64,000 bases of DNA from an uncultured Tateyamaria sp. (GCF_947503465.1 NZ_CANNDN010000001.1:1302001-1366000), one strand, 5' to 3'; positions 1 through 10,143 are shown, counted from the first letter of the stretch. Notes: a model not told the origin generated them from the letters alone. A program made the numbers and translations.

Positions 1-1044
<1,044 letters not shown>

Positions 1045-1194
1045 GGTTTGTCCTCCCGGAATGTGTTTGGCCGCATGTGAGACCGGGCGAGACGGGTCTG
1101 TCAAATGGAAAGGGGCGGCGCTGGCAGCAGATCGTCCCCGTCCGGGAGGATTTTGGGGGGGTACGGAAGACCAGCGCACCAGCTGGAATGTCTC

Positions 1195-1257
1195 TGGGAT
1201 CAGAAACATCCTCGGGGGGTGGGCCAACAGGCCTGGGGGGCGCAGGCCGCCCCCTTT
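1195..1257 (-). repeat. Dispersed intergenic palindromic element, copy 1
   Basis: Read on the minus strand this is a GC hairpin (GGGGGC/GCCCCC arms) followed by CCCCCCGAGGATGTTTC. The same layout, a GC stem-loop then a C-run and an A/T box, recurs at 42487-42547 and 62088-62150. It lies between the dioxygenase stop and the frmA start and may act as a terminator. The rest of the 1045-1270 gap shows no gene. Confidence 0.55.
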
Positions 1258-1270
1258 GACGGCGGCGATA

Positions 1271-2143
1271 TCAGGCGCGGGCCAGAACGAAGTCGTGGGT
1301 GACTTCATAATAGGGGCCGTCCATCCCCGCCTCGGCTATTTTGGCCGCATCCTCGATCAGATCGAATTTGGCCATCAGGCTTTCCTTGACGCCAAAAACG
1401 GCGTCCGAATGGATGTAGGGATCGTCGGGGTCGAAGATGTGGGTGGTGAGGGTTTCGAACCCGTCCGCCTCGATGATGTAGTGCAGGTGCGCCGGGCGGT
1501 ACGGGTGCCGGCCCAGCGCGCCCATCAGCTTGCCCACGGGGCCATCGTCGGGGATGGGATAGTATTTCGGTTTAACACCCTTGAAGTGATAGTGCCCGTC
1601 CGCGCCCGTACGGAACACGCCGCGCAGGTTGAAATCGGGCTGTATCCCCTTTTGCTGCACGTCGTAGAACCCTTCGTCATTGGCCTGCCAGACATCGATC
1701 TTGGTCTGGTCGATGGGGGTGCCGTCCGTATCCAGGATGCGCCCCTTGACCAACATCGGGTCGCCCTTGCCATCGCGGCAGATGTTGTCGCCCATCGCCA
1801 TTTCGGGCGCGTCGGGCAGGTGGAAGGGACCCAGGACGGTGGATTCTGACGCGCCGGACGGTTTGCGGTTGTTGATGGCGTCGACCAGCATCGACACACC
1901 CAGCGTATCGCTGAGCAGGATGAACTCCTGCCGCCAGTCGGTGCACATGTGGCCGGTTTCGGTCAGGAACATGATCGCCTTGAACCACTCCTCGTCCGTC
2001 GGTTCGATCTCCTTCACGCAGGCGTGCATGTGACGCACGATCGCCTCCATCACCTGGGCCAGCCGTGCGTTGTCGGTCGTGGTGCGGGCGTTGACCACCT
2101 CGGCCGAGTTGTCTTCGGTGAAGTATCCGTCATGGGCGGTCAT
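1271..2143 (-). CDS. Hydroxyquinol 1,2-dioxygenase (intradiol ring-cleavage)
   Basis: Cleaves hydroxyquinol (1,2,4-trihydroxybenzene) between its ortho hydroxyls with O2 to give maleylacetate. The 290-residue protein has the two-part intradiol layout: a helical N-terminal dimerisation region (about 1-100) and a beta-sandwich catalytic domain. The non-haem Fe(III) ligands of the family are recognisable as Tyr160 (GFYDVQ), a Tyr at 194/195 (KYYPIPDDGPVG), and His219 and His221 (RPAHLHY). Hydroxyquinol rather than catechol specificity is inferred mainly from the neighbouring maleylacetate reductase. Its ATG overlaps the stop of the upstream monooxygenase gene (ATGA), so the two are translationally coupled. 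Confidence 0.88.
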   Translation of the reverse strand: MTAHDGYFTEDNSAEVVNARTTTDNARLAQVMEAIVRHMHACVKEIEPTDEEWFKAIMFLTETGHMCTDWRQEFILLSDTLGVSMLVDAINNRKPSGASESTVLGPFHLPDAPEMAMGDNICRDGKGDPMLVKGRILDTDGTPIDQTKIDVWQANDEGFYDVQQKGIQPDFNLRGVFRTGADGHYHFKGVKPKYYPIPDDGPVGKLMGALGRHPYRPAHLHYIIEADGFETLTTHIFDPDDPYIHSDAVFGVKESLMAKFDLIEDAAKIAEAGMDGPYYEVTHDFVLARA

Positions 2144-3915
2144 GCGATAGCCTCCTGTTGGGTGTTCCGGGCCAGGATCGCGCGCAGCACGCGGTCAAGG
2201 TCGGCCCTGGGATCGTCTGACAGGCCTTCGGCGCGCCAGGCGACATGGTGGTCGGGGCGCACAAGGACACAGCCCGCTTCGCCCACTTCGCGGGCACGGG
2301 CCCAATCGCCCGTGTGATCGATCAGCGGCTGGCGTGGCCCGATGACATGGGTCGAAAGCCGGATGCCCATGTCCGCGGCAACCTGTGTCGCCGCCTCTGC
2401 CCAGGCGCGACCGTTCAGGCCGGTGAGCAGCGCAAAGCCGCCCCCGGTCAAGTCGAGCGTCGAATGCCTGGCCCCCTGCGCATCATAGAGCCAGACATGC
2501 GGCAGCCGCGCCCCCGGCCACGTGGTGGGCTGGTAGTGCAGTTCGTGATCCAGATCGAAGGCCGGTTCCATCTGCCCGTCCGTCACCACCGCATCCGAGC
2601 GATAGCGCTGGTTCATCTCGACCCCGTGCGCGTCAAATTCGTATTTCTTGAACGCAATGGACTCGCGCAGGGCGGCCCGCTGGGCCTCGGCCTCGGGCGT
2701 GCTGTCGCAGCGCTTGTCCATGTTGGCCTGCATCACGTCCGGGTCGGTGTGGCCGATCAGGCCAAGGGCCTCGAAGATGGGGCCGAATTCGCCGATGGAC
2801 TGATTGGCGCGGGTCACGATCTGTTTCGCCACGGGCGCGCGTTCGGTGTTGTAGCTGTCCAAAAGCCCCGTGCCCGCCTGCCCCTTGAGCACGGCGGCGA
2901 GTTTCCAGGACAGGTTGAAGGCGTCCTGGATCGAGGTGTTGGAGCCCAACCCATTCGACGGCGGATGCCGGTGGGCCGCGTCGCCCATGATGAACACCCG
3001 GCCCTTGCTGAGTTGCGTGGCATAGGCGTCGTTCACCGTCCAGTAGCTGATGCCCTGCATTTCGATGTCGAGGTCCGGATCACCCACGAGGTCACGAATG
3101 ATTTTCTTGGCCTCGTCCTCATTCAGCTCGGGCCGTTCACCATCGATATCGTAGCCCCAGATGGCAAGCCATTCGGTCCAGGGGCGCACCATCCGCACAA
3201 CCCCCATGCCGATGCCGCCAACATTCGAACCCGGCTGCATGACCCAATAGAGAACGGATGGGCGATGGGCGACATGTTGGCTGAGGTCCGCCTTGAACAG
3301 CAGGTTGATGGACCCCGCGACGCCCATCTTGCCTTCGATGGGCAGACCGGTGTTTTCGGTGACTTGCGAATTGCCGCCGTCGGCGCCGACCAGATACCTG
3401 GACCGCACGGTAAACGTCTTGTTCGTGAGCCGATCAAGCAGCGTGGTTGTGACGCCTTCGCCGTCTGCCTCGTGGCTTTGGTATTCGCAGGACATGCGCG
3501 CCTGCGTCCCGCGCGAACAGGCGGTCTTGAACAGCAGCGGTTCCATGAAGGTCTGCGGCAGATCGTTCATCTTGCTGGGCGAAGACAGGTCGTGTTCGGC
3601 GCGGGACAGCGGGTGCGTGCCCCAGGTCTGGATGCGGCCCAGTTCCTCGCCCGTGAGGCTTTCGCAGAACACGTTCGACCCCATCAGGTCCTGTTCGGTG
3701 GCGTGCATGTAAGCCTCGTCCTCGACCTCGCGGCCCAGATCGCGCAGCACCTCCATCGTGCGCTGGTTGGTGATGTGCGCACGGGGGCTGTTGGCCAGCC
3801 AGCGATAGCGGTTCACCACCATGTTTTCGATGCCGTAGGTCGACAGAAGCGCCGCCGTGGCGGATCCGGCGGGGCCTGTTCCGATGATCAGGACGTCTGT
3901 TGTGATGTCGGCCAT
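2140..3915 (-). CDS. FAD-dependent aromatic monooxygenase (phenol 2-monooxygenase / TfdB-like)
   Basis: Group A flavoprotein hydroxylase that uses NAD(P)H and O2 to hydroxylate a phenolic ring. Its 591 residues match the length of TfdB-type 2,4-dichlorophenol hydroxylases. Seen are the FAD dinucleotide fold IIGTGPAGSATAALL near residue 10, the mid-protein motif FIMGDAAHRHPPSNGLG that contacts FAD ribose/pyrophosphate, and a thioredoxin-like C-terminal domain. With ring cleavage by a hydroxyquinol dioxygenase downstream, the likely product is hydroxyquinol, from resorcinol, hydroquinone or a substituted phenol; the actual substrate cannot be read from the sequence. It is the middle gene of the operon: 21 bp after the reductase gene and overlapping the dioxygenase gene by four bases. 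Confidence 0.87.
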   Translation of the reverse strand: MADITTDVLIIGTGPAGSATAALLSTYGIENMVVNRYRWLANSPRAHITNQRTMEVLRDLGREVEDEAYMHATEQDLMGSNVFCESLTGEELGRIQTWGTHPLSRAEHDLSSPSKMNDLPQTFMEPLLFKTACSRGTQARMSCEYQSHEADGEGVTTTLLDRLTNKTFTVRSRYLVGADGGNSQVTENTGLPIEGKMGVAGSINLLFKADLSQHVAHRPSVLYWVMQPGSNVGGIGMGVVRMVRPWTEWLAIWGYDIDGERPELNEDEAKKIIRDLVGDPDLDIEMQGISYWTVNDAYATQLSKGRVFIMGDAAHRHPPSNGLGSNTSIQDAFNLSWKLAAVLKGQAGTGLLDSYNTERAPVAKQIVTRANQSIGEFGPIFEALGLIGHTDPDVMQANMDKRCDSTPEAEAQRAALRESIAFKKYEFDAHGVEMNQRYRSDAVVTDGQMEPAFDLDHELHYQPTTWPGARLPHVWLYDAQGARHSTLDLTGGGFALLTGLNGRAWAEAATQVAADMGIRLSTHVIGPRQPLIDHTGDWARAREVGEAGCVLVRPDHHVAWRAEGLSDDPRADLDRVLRAILARNTQQEAIA

Positions 3916-3936
3916 GTGTTCCTCCCAAAACTGGCG

Positions 3937-4995
3937 TTAGCGCTGTGGCGGCGTGCCTTCCCAGGCGGCCTGCAGCAATGTGCGTATTCCGTCCCGCGTC
4001 ACTGGGGCGGGGTTCGGGTATGGTTTTTGCGTGGCAAGGTCTGCTGCGCGGTCAAGATCGGCTGCGCGCACGCCCAGATCGCGCAGCGCAAGAGGGGCGT
4101 TCATGCGCGTCGCGAAGGCATGCAGCGCGGGACCGGGTGCGGGTGCGCCGAAAATGTCGGTGACAGGGGCCAGCAACCCGGGAACGGCTTGCGCATTGTA
4201 GTGGATCGCATGCGGCAGGATGATCGCATGTGTGTCCGCGTGCGGCAGGTCAAGACTGCCGCCCAGCGTGTGACACAGCTTGTGATGCAGCGCCATCCCG
4301 ACCTGTCCCAGAACGGCGCCGCAGGCATAGGCCCCGCGCAACGTCCTTTCCCGGGCCACAGTGTCGGCGGGGTTGTCCAGGACCATCGGCAGGCCTTCGG
4401 CGAAGTGTCGCATGCCCTCGACCGCCAATGCGTCGCTGCGGTCCGTACGGTTCTGTGCATAAAGCGCTTCGGCGGCGTGGGCGATGGCATTCAGCGCCGA
4501 GGTCACGGTCATAGCGGCCGGCAGGGATGTGACCAGTTCGGGGTCATAGAGGATGACTTCGGGCTGTACCCGCGCATCGGTGAACGTGGTTTTGATCCCG
4601 TTTTCCGTTTGCCCGAGGATCGCCGTCGCTTCGGACCCGGCATAGGTGGTCGGGATCACGATCTGTGGCACATCGGTGCGGTATGCGATGGCTTTGCCCA
4701 ACCCGGTGGTCGACCCGCCGCCGATGGCGATCACGCAGTCGGCCTGCACATCCGTGAGGTGCCCGACCGCATCTTCGGTAACATTGACGGGGGTGTGCAT
4801 GGTGGCACGTGCAAAGATGCCCGCGGCCTTGTCGCCCAGCGCTTCGGCCACCTGCATGGCGCTGTCGCATTGCTGTGGCGTGGACAGGACCAACGCCTTG
4901 TGACAGCCCAGCCGGGCCACTTCATCGGCCACGGTGTGGCGCAGACCGGCACCAAACAGGACGCGGGTGGGTTGGAGGGTGGCGGTGCTGTGCAT
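3937..4995 (-). CDS. Maleylacetate reductase (iron-containing alcohol dehydrogenase family)
   Basis: Reduces maleylacetate to 3-oxoadipate with NAD(P)H, feeding the 3-oxoadipate pathway. The 352-residue protein has the Fe-ADH fold: N-terminal nucleotide-binding half with IAIGGGSTTGLGKAIA, and a metal-binding half with HKLCHTLGG and HAIILPHAIHYN, the His-rich stretches typical of maleylacetate reductases. It is the first gene of the minus-strand operon, followed by the monooxygenase and dioxygenase, so the three steps from phenol to 3-oxoadipate lie in one transcript. Its start faces the LysR gene across 68 bp. Confidence 0.88.
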   Translation of the reverse strand: MHSTATLQPTRVLFGAGLRHTVADEVARLGCHKALVLSTPQQCDSAMQVAEALGDKAAGIFARATMHTPVNVTEDAVGHLTDVQADCVIAIGGGSTTGLGKAIAYRTDVPQIVIPTTYAGSEATAILGQTENGIKTTFTDARVQPEVILYDPELVTSLPAAMTVTSALNAIAHAAEALYAQNRTDRSDALAVEGMRHFAEGLPMVLDNPADTVARERTLRGAYACGAVLGQVGMALHHKLCHTLGGSLDLPHADTHAIILPHAIHYNAQAVPGLLAPVTDIFGAPAPGPALHAFATRMNAPLALRDLGVRAADLDRAADLATQKPYPNPAPVTRDGIRTLLQAAWEGTPPQR

Positions 4996-5022
4996 ATCCG
5001 AAGGCTACCCGCCCTTCACGAT

Positions 5023-5058
5023 CATGTTGATACGAATTGAGAGGCAGAATATAACATG
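5023..5058. promoter_or_regulatory. Candidate LysR operator between maleylacetate reductase and LysR genes
   Basis: CATGTT (5023-5028) and AACATG (5053-5058) form an inverted repeat with A/T-rich sequence between them, centred in the 68-bp divergent intergenic region. This is where LysR regulators usually bind to control both genes. Its use is inference. Confidence 0.4.
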
Positions 5059-5063
5059 ATGCT

Positions 5064-6014
5064 ATGCAACTGGACCCCAATCACCTTGTGATGCTGGCCG
5101 CTGTCGTGGATGAGGGCGGTCTGACCCCCGGCGCACATGCCCTGGGCAAGTCGCAACCGTCCCTGTCGCGGACGCTTGCCGCCCTTGAGGCGCGGTTGGG
5201 CCAGCCGCTGTTCGAAAAGGGCCGCCGCCCGCTTGTTCCGACCGAGCTTGGGGCTGCGTTGGCGATGCAGGGCCGCATCATCCGGCAGGCCAGTGGCGAA
5301 GCGGCGACACAGGCCGATCTGTATATCGGCGGCAAGACGGGCGCGGTGCGCGTCGCGGGCACACCGGTGTTCATGGACGCGGTCATTGCCACCATGATCG
5401 CCGGGTTCCAGCAGGCGCATCCGAATGTGCGGATCGACCAAAGCTATGGCTATGCCGAGACGTTGATACGGGATGTGGAAAGCGGTGCCCTTGATCTGGC
5501 CATCTGCCCCCTGCCCCCGGGCGACTTGCCCGATCCGATCCAGTTCGAAGAGATCCTGCAGGGCCGCAATGTCATTGCCTGCCGCATGGGTCATCCGCTT
5601 GCCCGCAAACGCGCGCTGCGGCTCGAAGACATTGCGACCTATCCCTGGATCGCGCCACCCACCAACAGCCCGCTGTACCAGGACCTGCGCGCCATCCTGC
5701 ACGAGATCGAGGTCGAAGACGTCAAGGTCAGCTTTTCCGGCGGCTCGATCAGCGCGGTGCGCACTGTGCTGGAAGGGTCGGACAGCCTGACGATCCTGCC
5801 CTATTCCGTGTTGTTCATGATGCGGCAACAAAAGGCGCTGACTGCGCTGGACATCCGCATTCACCATGCGCCGCGCAACCTTGGGATCATCAGCCCGCGC
5901 GACCGGCCGGTGCGCCCTGCGGTCCGCCGGTTTCACCGTCACATCGCGTCAGAATTCAAGGCGCTGGCGCGGTCCATCTCCCACGCGCAGCAGAACTCTC
6001 TGTGGCGCGTCTGA
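5064..6014 (+). CDS. LysR-family regulator of the hydroxyquinol cluster
   Basis: 316-residue one-component regulator. The N-terminal winged helix-turn-helix is clear (HALGKSQPSLSRTLAALEARLG, residues about 26-47, quoted in part), followed by a periplasmic-binding-protein-like effector domain. Its divergent placement from the maleylacetate reductase/monooxygenase/dioxygenase operon is the standard LysR arrangement, so it probably activates that operon in response to a pathway intermediate. This is inferred from context. The chosen ATG begins MQLDPNHLVMLAAV, the usual LysR N-terminus. Confidence 0.87.
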   Translation: MQLDPNHLVMLAAVVDEGGLTPGAHALGKSQPSLSRTLAALEARLGQPLFEKGRRPLVPTELGAALAMQGRIIRQASGEAATQADLYIGGKTGAVRVAGTPVFMDAVIATMIAGFQQAHPNVRIDQSYGYAETLIRDVESGALDLAICPLPPGDLPDPIQFEEILQGRNVIACRMGHPLARKRALRLEDIATYPWIAPPTNSPLYQDLRAILHEIEVEDVKVSFSGGSISAVRTVLEGSDSLTILPYSVLFMMRQQKALTALDIRIHHAPRNLGIISPRDRPVRPAVRRFHRHIASEFKALARSISHAQQNSLWRV

Positions 6015-6089
6015 TCCGAGGTCATGCCTTTGCGGGAGCTCGCGACACGCGCGCCGCAATAGTCCGACTTTGCGCGATGCCGATGCGGT

Positions 6090-6633
6090 CGGGCCAGGTC
6101 GGCGAAACTGGTTTTCCCTGCACTCGGCGCGTCCGTTGTTTCAAATGGCGCGCCCGCGCCAAGCCTTGCGGCCAACGTCGAAGGGGCCCAGCTTGACAGA
6201 GGCGGCAGCATCGCGGCCGACGGGGGGGTGAAGACATCTTCGGGCACCGATAGGTGTTTTCCGATGGCTCAACGGCGACCGGGGCCGACATGCTCCATGA
6301 CTTTGCCGACCCGGGCGCAGCGTGTGTGACCCGCGTCACCGGGTTGGCAGGGGCTGGCCCTGCGTCTGCACTCCCTCGAACCGCGCAAGCCTGTGATCGT
6401 GGACGCGGCCCCGGTCGCAGGTTGGACGGTGACGGATCAGATGTGTTCCGCCGCCCCCACGGGACTGGAGCGACAGCCCGGACCCGGATGTCCCGCACGA
6501 GGTGTCGCTGCTGACGCTGGTCCGTCGGGACTTGCCGGATGTGGTGTCGCTGCAATTGGCGGTGGCAGGATCGGACCTGCCGATCACGATCACCGATCAG
6601 GCAGGCAGGACGGCCCACACCATGACAAGATAG
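6090..6633 (+). pseudogene. Frame-disrupted remnant of an unidentified gene
   Basis: No intact ORF of convincing composition exists between the LysR stop (6014) and the DUF3307 gene. Protein-like stretches do occur on the plus strand in successively different frames: around 6256-6340 (SDGSTATGADMLHDFADPG), 6342-6447 (LEPRKPVIVDAAPVAGWTVT) and 6463-6630 (HEVSLLTLVRRDLPDVVSL), the last ending at TAG 6631-6633. Joining them needs at least two frame changes, which fits a decayed gene. I do not recognise the family. Its end overlaps the 3' end of the DUF3307 gene on the other strand. Sequencing error is the alternative explanation. Confidence 0.35.
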
Positions 6634-6980
6634 GTCCATTGGTGCAGCGCCTGATCCAGACCGAATGCGCGCCAGAACCCGGCCTGGGCCGGGCCGTGAC
6701 CGGTATGTTCGGACCACCGCCCCTTGCCCCAGTCAATGTGAAAGTGAACCACCCATTCCGCAATCGCGACGCCAAAGGCCAGCGGCACCGGCACCCCCAC
6801 AAGCACCATCGCAACAAGCGAACCCACGGCGTGCAGGCCGGCATGCTGCAAGCGCCCGACATGCAGATACTGGCCGCGATTGGCCAGCATGCGCTGCGTT
6901 TGCAGATAGAAATCGGCAAACAGATGCTTTGCCTGCAGCAAAAACAACAGAACCAAGACAAAGGTAACCGGGTCAGTCAA
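6597..6980 (-). CDS. DUF3307 family small membrane protein
   Basis: A 127-residue hydrophobic protein with about four transmembrane segments. The N-terminal LLFLLQAKHLFADFYLQT and the following HAGLHAVGSL segment are the conserved parts of DUF3307 proteins, which have no established function. I place the start at TTG 6980, preceded by GAAAGG at a normal distance; the residues encoded further upstream do not look protein-like and no family member I know extends there. It is convergent with the remnant at 6090-6633 and divergent from the ABC/CNBD gene. Confidence 0.65.
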   Translation of the reverse strand: MTDPVTFVLVLLFLLQAKHLFADFYLQTQRMLANRGQYLHVGRLQHAGLHAVGSLVAMVLVGVPVPLAFGVAIAEWVVHFHIDWGKGRWSEHTGHGPAQAGFWRAFGLDQALHQWTYLVMVWAVLPA

Positions 6981-7200
6981 AAGGTGCCTTTCACATAGCC
7001 GCTGACCGCACCCTAGGATGCGGCGGACGCCGTCGCAATCCGTCACGTGGCGCAGGGCGACGACCCATTGATTTCCCGTAACCGCCCTTGATAGGTTAAC
7101 GCAGGGTGCATCGGCTGCCCGACTTCAGACGTGGACCGGCACCATAGAACGCTCCCTTTTTGGATTTATCTGGAAGTATTCAAAGCGTGATCAGCTGATC

Positions 7201-10143
7201 TTGCTGGTCGTCACCCTGACGCTGTTTCCGCTTCTGTATCTGACGCTGGAATTGCCAAAACAGATCATCAACGATGCCATCGGCTCCGGCTCTCCGACGA
7301 TTTCGGCCTATGGGTATGAGTTTGATCAGGTCACCTACCTGATGATGCTGTGCGGGGCCTTTCTGGTGGCGGTGCTGTGTCACGGCCTTCTCAAGATGCG
7401 GATCAACACAATGAAGGGTGTGCTGGCAGAACGGCTGCTGCGCCGCTTCCGTTACACCCTGATCGCGCGCATCCTGCGCTTTCCGCAACCCTATTTCGAA
7501 CGCACCAGCCAGGGCGAGCTGGTCAGCATGGTCACCGCCGAAAGCGAACCGATGGGCGGGCTGATGGGCGACGCGGTGGCGCAGCCCGTGCTGCAGGCAG
7601 GCCAGATGCTGACCATTCTGGGCTTTCTGTTCTTTCAGTCGGTGGCCTTCGGCTTTGCCGCCATTGCCCTGATCCCGTTGCAGGCGTGGCTGATCCCCAA
7701 GCTGCAACGCCAGATCAACCAGCTGAACAAGAAACGCGTGGTCCAGGTGCGTGCCCTGGCGGCGGAGATCGGCGAAGGCGCGGCCGGGGCCGGCACCTTG
7801 CGCGTAAATGGGGGCTGGCGATTTCGCATGGCCATGATCGGAAACCGGCTGGGCAACCTTTTTGCCATCCGTTTCCAGATCTACCAGAAAAAGTTCTTCA
7901 TGAAGTTCCTCAACAACTTCATCACGCAACTGACCCCGTTCTTCTTCTTTTCCATCGGTGGCTACCTTGTCATTCAGGGCGATGTGACCATCGGTGCGCT
8001 TGTGGCGGCCCTTGCCGCCTACAAGGATCTGTCGAGCCCGTGGAAAGAGCTGCTGGCCTATTACAACCAGACCGCGGACATGTCGTTGCGCTGGGAAACC
8101 ATCACGGAACGCTTTGCCCCGTCCGGCATGATCGATGACGACCTGTTCTATGCGCCAGCCCCCGCCGCGCCCCGGTTGAACGGCGACATCGTGCTGGACC
8201 AGGTGACGGTCCGCGACGGCGACGGCAATGCCGTGCTTGAGGACATCACCCTGTCTGTCCCCGCGGGGACAACCCTGGGCATCACTGCCCCTAATGACGA
8301 AGACCGCCGGGCCCTGGCCGAGGTGCTGACGCGCGAAACGCTGCCGACAAGCGGAACGGTCACGCTGGCCGGGCACGACATCAAGTCGCTGCACCAGGCC
8401 ACGATTGCCCAACGGATCGGCCACGCCAATTCCAGGCCCATCATGTTTCAGGGCAGTTATGGCCAGAACGTCATGATGCCGATGCGACTGGCCCCGCTGG
8501 CGGCCGCCGCGGAAACCGATTTCAGCCGCGAAGCGGTCCGCGCAGGCAACACCGCCGACATGCTGGACGCCCAGTGGCTGGACCCGTCCATCGCAGGTGT
8601 CAAAGCCAAGGAAGACCTGCGGGCATGGTGGTACGCCCTGATCGAAGGCAGTGGCAGCGGTGCCGCGTTGACGCGCCGGACCATGGACCAGACCTTTGAC
8701 GCCGACGCGCATCCCGAATTGGCGCAGGCCCTGATCGACCTGCGCCCCGAGGTGGCGGCTGCTGTGCAGGCCGCTGGGCTGGACCGGTTCGTGCACCGTT
8801 TCGACCCCGAGACCTACAACCCGGCGCTGCCCATTGCCGAGAACCTGTTGTTTGCCACGCCCCGCATCGCCCTGACGCCGGACGTGATCGAGGCCCGGCT
8901 CGACTTCCTGCGCCTGTTGCATGACCTGTCGCTGGCCTCGAACCTGGAGAACCTGGCGCGCAATATCCTGGAAATGCTGCGCCAGATCTTTGGACCCAAC
9001 GGAACCGATCACCCCCTGTTCCGCCGCGTCGGGCTGGAGACCGAGATTTACAACAGCGCGCTTGAATTGGTGGACCGCAAACCCGCCGGGTCCGAGATCA
9101 CGGATACGGAACTGTCCCTGTTGCTGAGCGTGCCCACGAATGTGACAGCCGAACAGGTGGCCGCCGCATTCCCGGACGACGTGCGGAACCGTGTGCTGAG
9201 CATGCGCACCGAACATGGCGCGACCCTGCGTGCGCAGATGGAGGACGTGTTTGTGCCCATCGCCCCCGACGCCCATGTGCATGGGGTGTCGGTGCTTGAA
9301 AACGCGCTGTACGGAAAGGTGTCGGACGGTGCAGGTGCACGGGCGGATGATCTGCGCCGCATCGTCGTGGAGGTGCTGACGGATGCGGGCGTGAACCAGC
9401 TGGTGCTGGAACTGGTGTTTGACGTGCCCATCGCCCTGGGCGGCGCCAATCTGCCTGCATTGTTTGCCGAACCCCTGTCGATCAGCCGGGCCACAATCAA
9501 ACGGCCCGATATCCTGATCCTGGACGAACCGATGTTCAGCTACGGCGACGACACCCGCGCCGGGTTGATCAAGAACCTGCGTGCCCTGCTGCCCGAGGCG
9601 ACATTGATTGTCCTGAGCACGGCGTTTGAAGAGGAAGACGCCTTTGACGCTCATGTCGAGGTTGTCCAGGGCCGTCTGCAAGGTGCCGAGGGCGCGCGGA
9701 GCGAGGCGGGCAGCGATGCAAGCGCCGACCTGGCGCGCAAGGTCGAAGCACTGCGGCAGGCGCCGATGTTCTCCGGGCTGAAACGCAAGCAACTGCGCCT
9801 TCTGGCCTTTGGCGCGCGCTGGTACACGGCCGATCCCGGCGAATATGTCTTTCACAAGAACGATGACCCGACCGATGGTGCCTACATAGTCACCGACGGA
9901 GAGGCCGATCTGCTGTTGCCCAGTGACGGTGCCGAAGACACCGTGATCGCCACTGTGGGGGCCGGCGCCCTGGTGGGTGAGCTGGGGCTGATCCGCAGCG
10001 AACCCCGCGCGCTTGATATGCGCGCCAAGACGGCCCTGACCTGCCTGCGGATCGGGGAAGAGGAGTTCATGGCCGTGGTCGAAAACGATGCGGCAACCGC
10101 GTTCCGCCTTTTGCAGGTTGTGGCGGGGTACGTGAAAACCTGA
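7201..10143 (+). CDS. ABC exporter-like protein with degenerate ATPase domain, large insertion and C-terminal cyclic-nucleotide-binding domain
   Basis: 980 residues from TTG 7201. Domains: type I exporter transmembrane region (about 1-300); first half of a nucleotide-binding domain (328-430) in which the Walker A position reads LGITAPNDEDRRAL, with no GxxGxGK(S/T); an unrelated insertion of about 310 residues (430-743); a signature-like IALGGANLPALFAEPL (744-759) in place of LSGGQ; an intact Walker B ILILDEP (771-777); STA where the switch histidine should be (806-808); and a cyclic-nucleotide-binding domain (about 856-975) with GELGLIRSEPRA, resembling a phosphate-binding cassette. It is therefore probably not a normal ATP-driven pump; a regulated flippase, a scaffold or a partner of an active ATPase are possibilities. 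The family-like N-terminus IERSLFGFIWKYS lies upstream from ATA 7144, with no ATG/GTG/TTG between the upstream stop (7069) and 7201, so the true start is uncertain. Confidence 0.85.
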   Translation: MLVVTLTLFPLLYLTLELPKQIINDAIGSGSPTISAYGYEFDQVTYLMMLCGAFLVAVLCHGLLKMRINTMKGVLAERLLRRFRYTLIARILRFPQPYFERTSQGELVSMVTAESEPMGGLMGDAVAQPVLQAGQMLTILGFLFFQSVAFGFAAIALIPLQAWLIPKLQRQINQLNKKRVVQVRALAAEIGEGAAGAGTLRVNGGWRFRMAMIGNRLGNLFAIRFQIYQKKFFMKFLNNFITQLTPFFFFSIGGYLVIQGDVTIGALVAALAAYKDLSSPWKELLAYYNQTADMSLRWETITERFAPSGMIDDDLFYAPAPAAPRLNGDIVLDQVTVRDGDGNAVLEDITLSVPAGTTLGITAPNDEDRRALAEVLTRETLPTSGTVTLAGHDIKSLHQATIAQRIGHANSRPIMFQGSYGQNVMMPMRLAPLAAAAETDFSREAVRAGNTADMLDAQWLDPSIAGVKAKEDLRAWWYALIEGSGSGAALTRRTMDQTFDADAHPELAQALIDLRPEVAAAVQAAGLDRFVHRFDPETYNPALPIAENLLFATPRIALTPDVIEARLDFLRLLHDLSLASNLENLARNILEMLRQIFGPNGTDHPLFRRVGLETEIYNSALELVDRKPAGSEITDTELSLLLSVPTNVTAEQVAAAFPDDVRNRVLSMRTEHGATLRAQMEDVFVPIAPDAHVHGVSVLENALYGKVSDGAGARADDLRRIVVEVLTDAGVNQLVLELVFDVPIALGGANLPALFAEPLSISRATIKRPDILILDEPMFSYGDDTRAGLIKNLRALLPEATLIVLSTAFEEEDAFDAHVEVVQGRLQGAEGARSEAGSDASADLARKVEALRQAPMFSGLKRKQLRLLAFGARWYTADPGEYVFHKNDDPTDGAYIVTDGEADLLLPSDGAEDTVIATVGAGALVGELGLIRSEPRALDMRAKTALTCLRIGEEEFMAVVENDAATAFRLLQVVAGYVKT

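Noticed and set aside
2245-5040. Open frame of 931 codons on the plus strand opposite the hydroxyquinol operon
   Set aside because: It lies fully antisense to three well-recognised enzymes and its product is His/Gly/Asp-rich without any family pattern: a high-G+C shadow frame.
7180-9855. Open frame of 891 codons on the minus strand opposite the ABC/CNBD gene
   Set aside because: Antisense to a clear domain protein; composition is Gln/His/Gly-rich and shows no motif.
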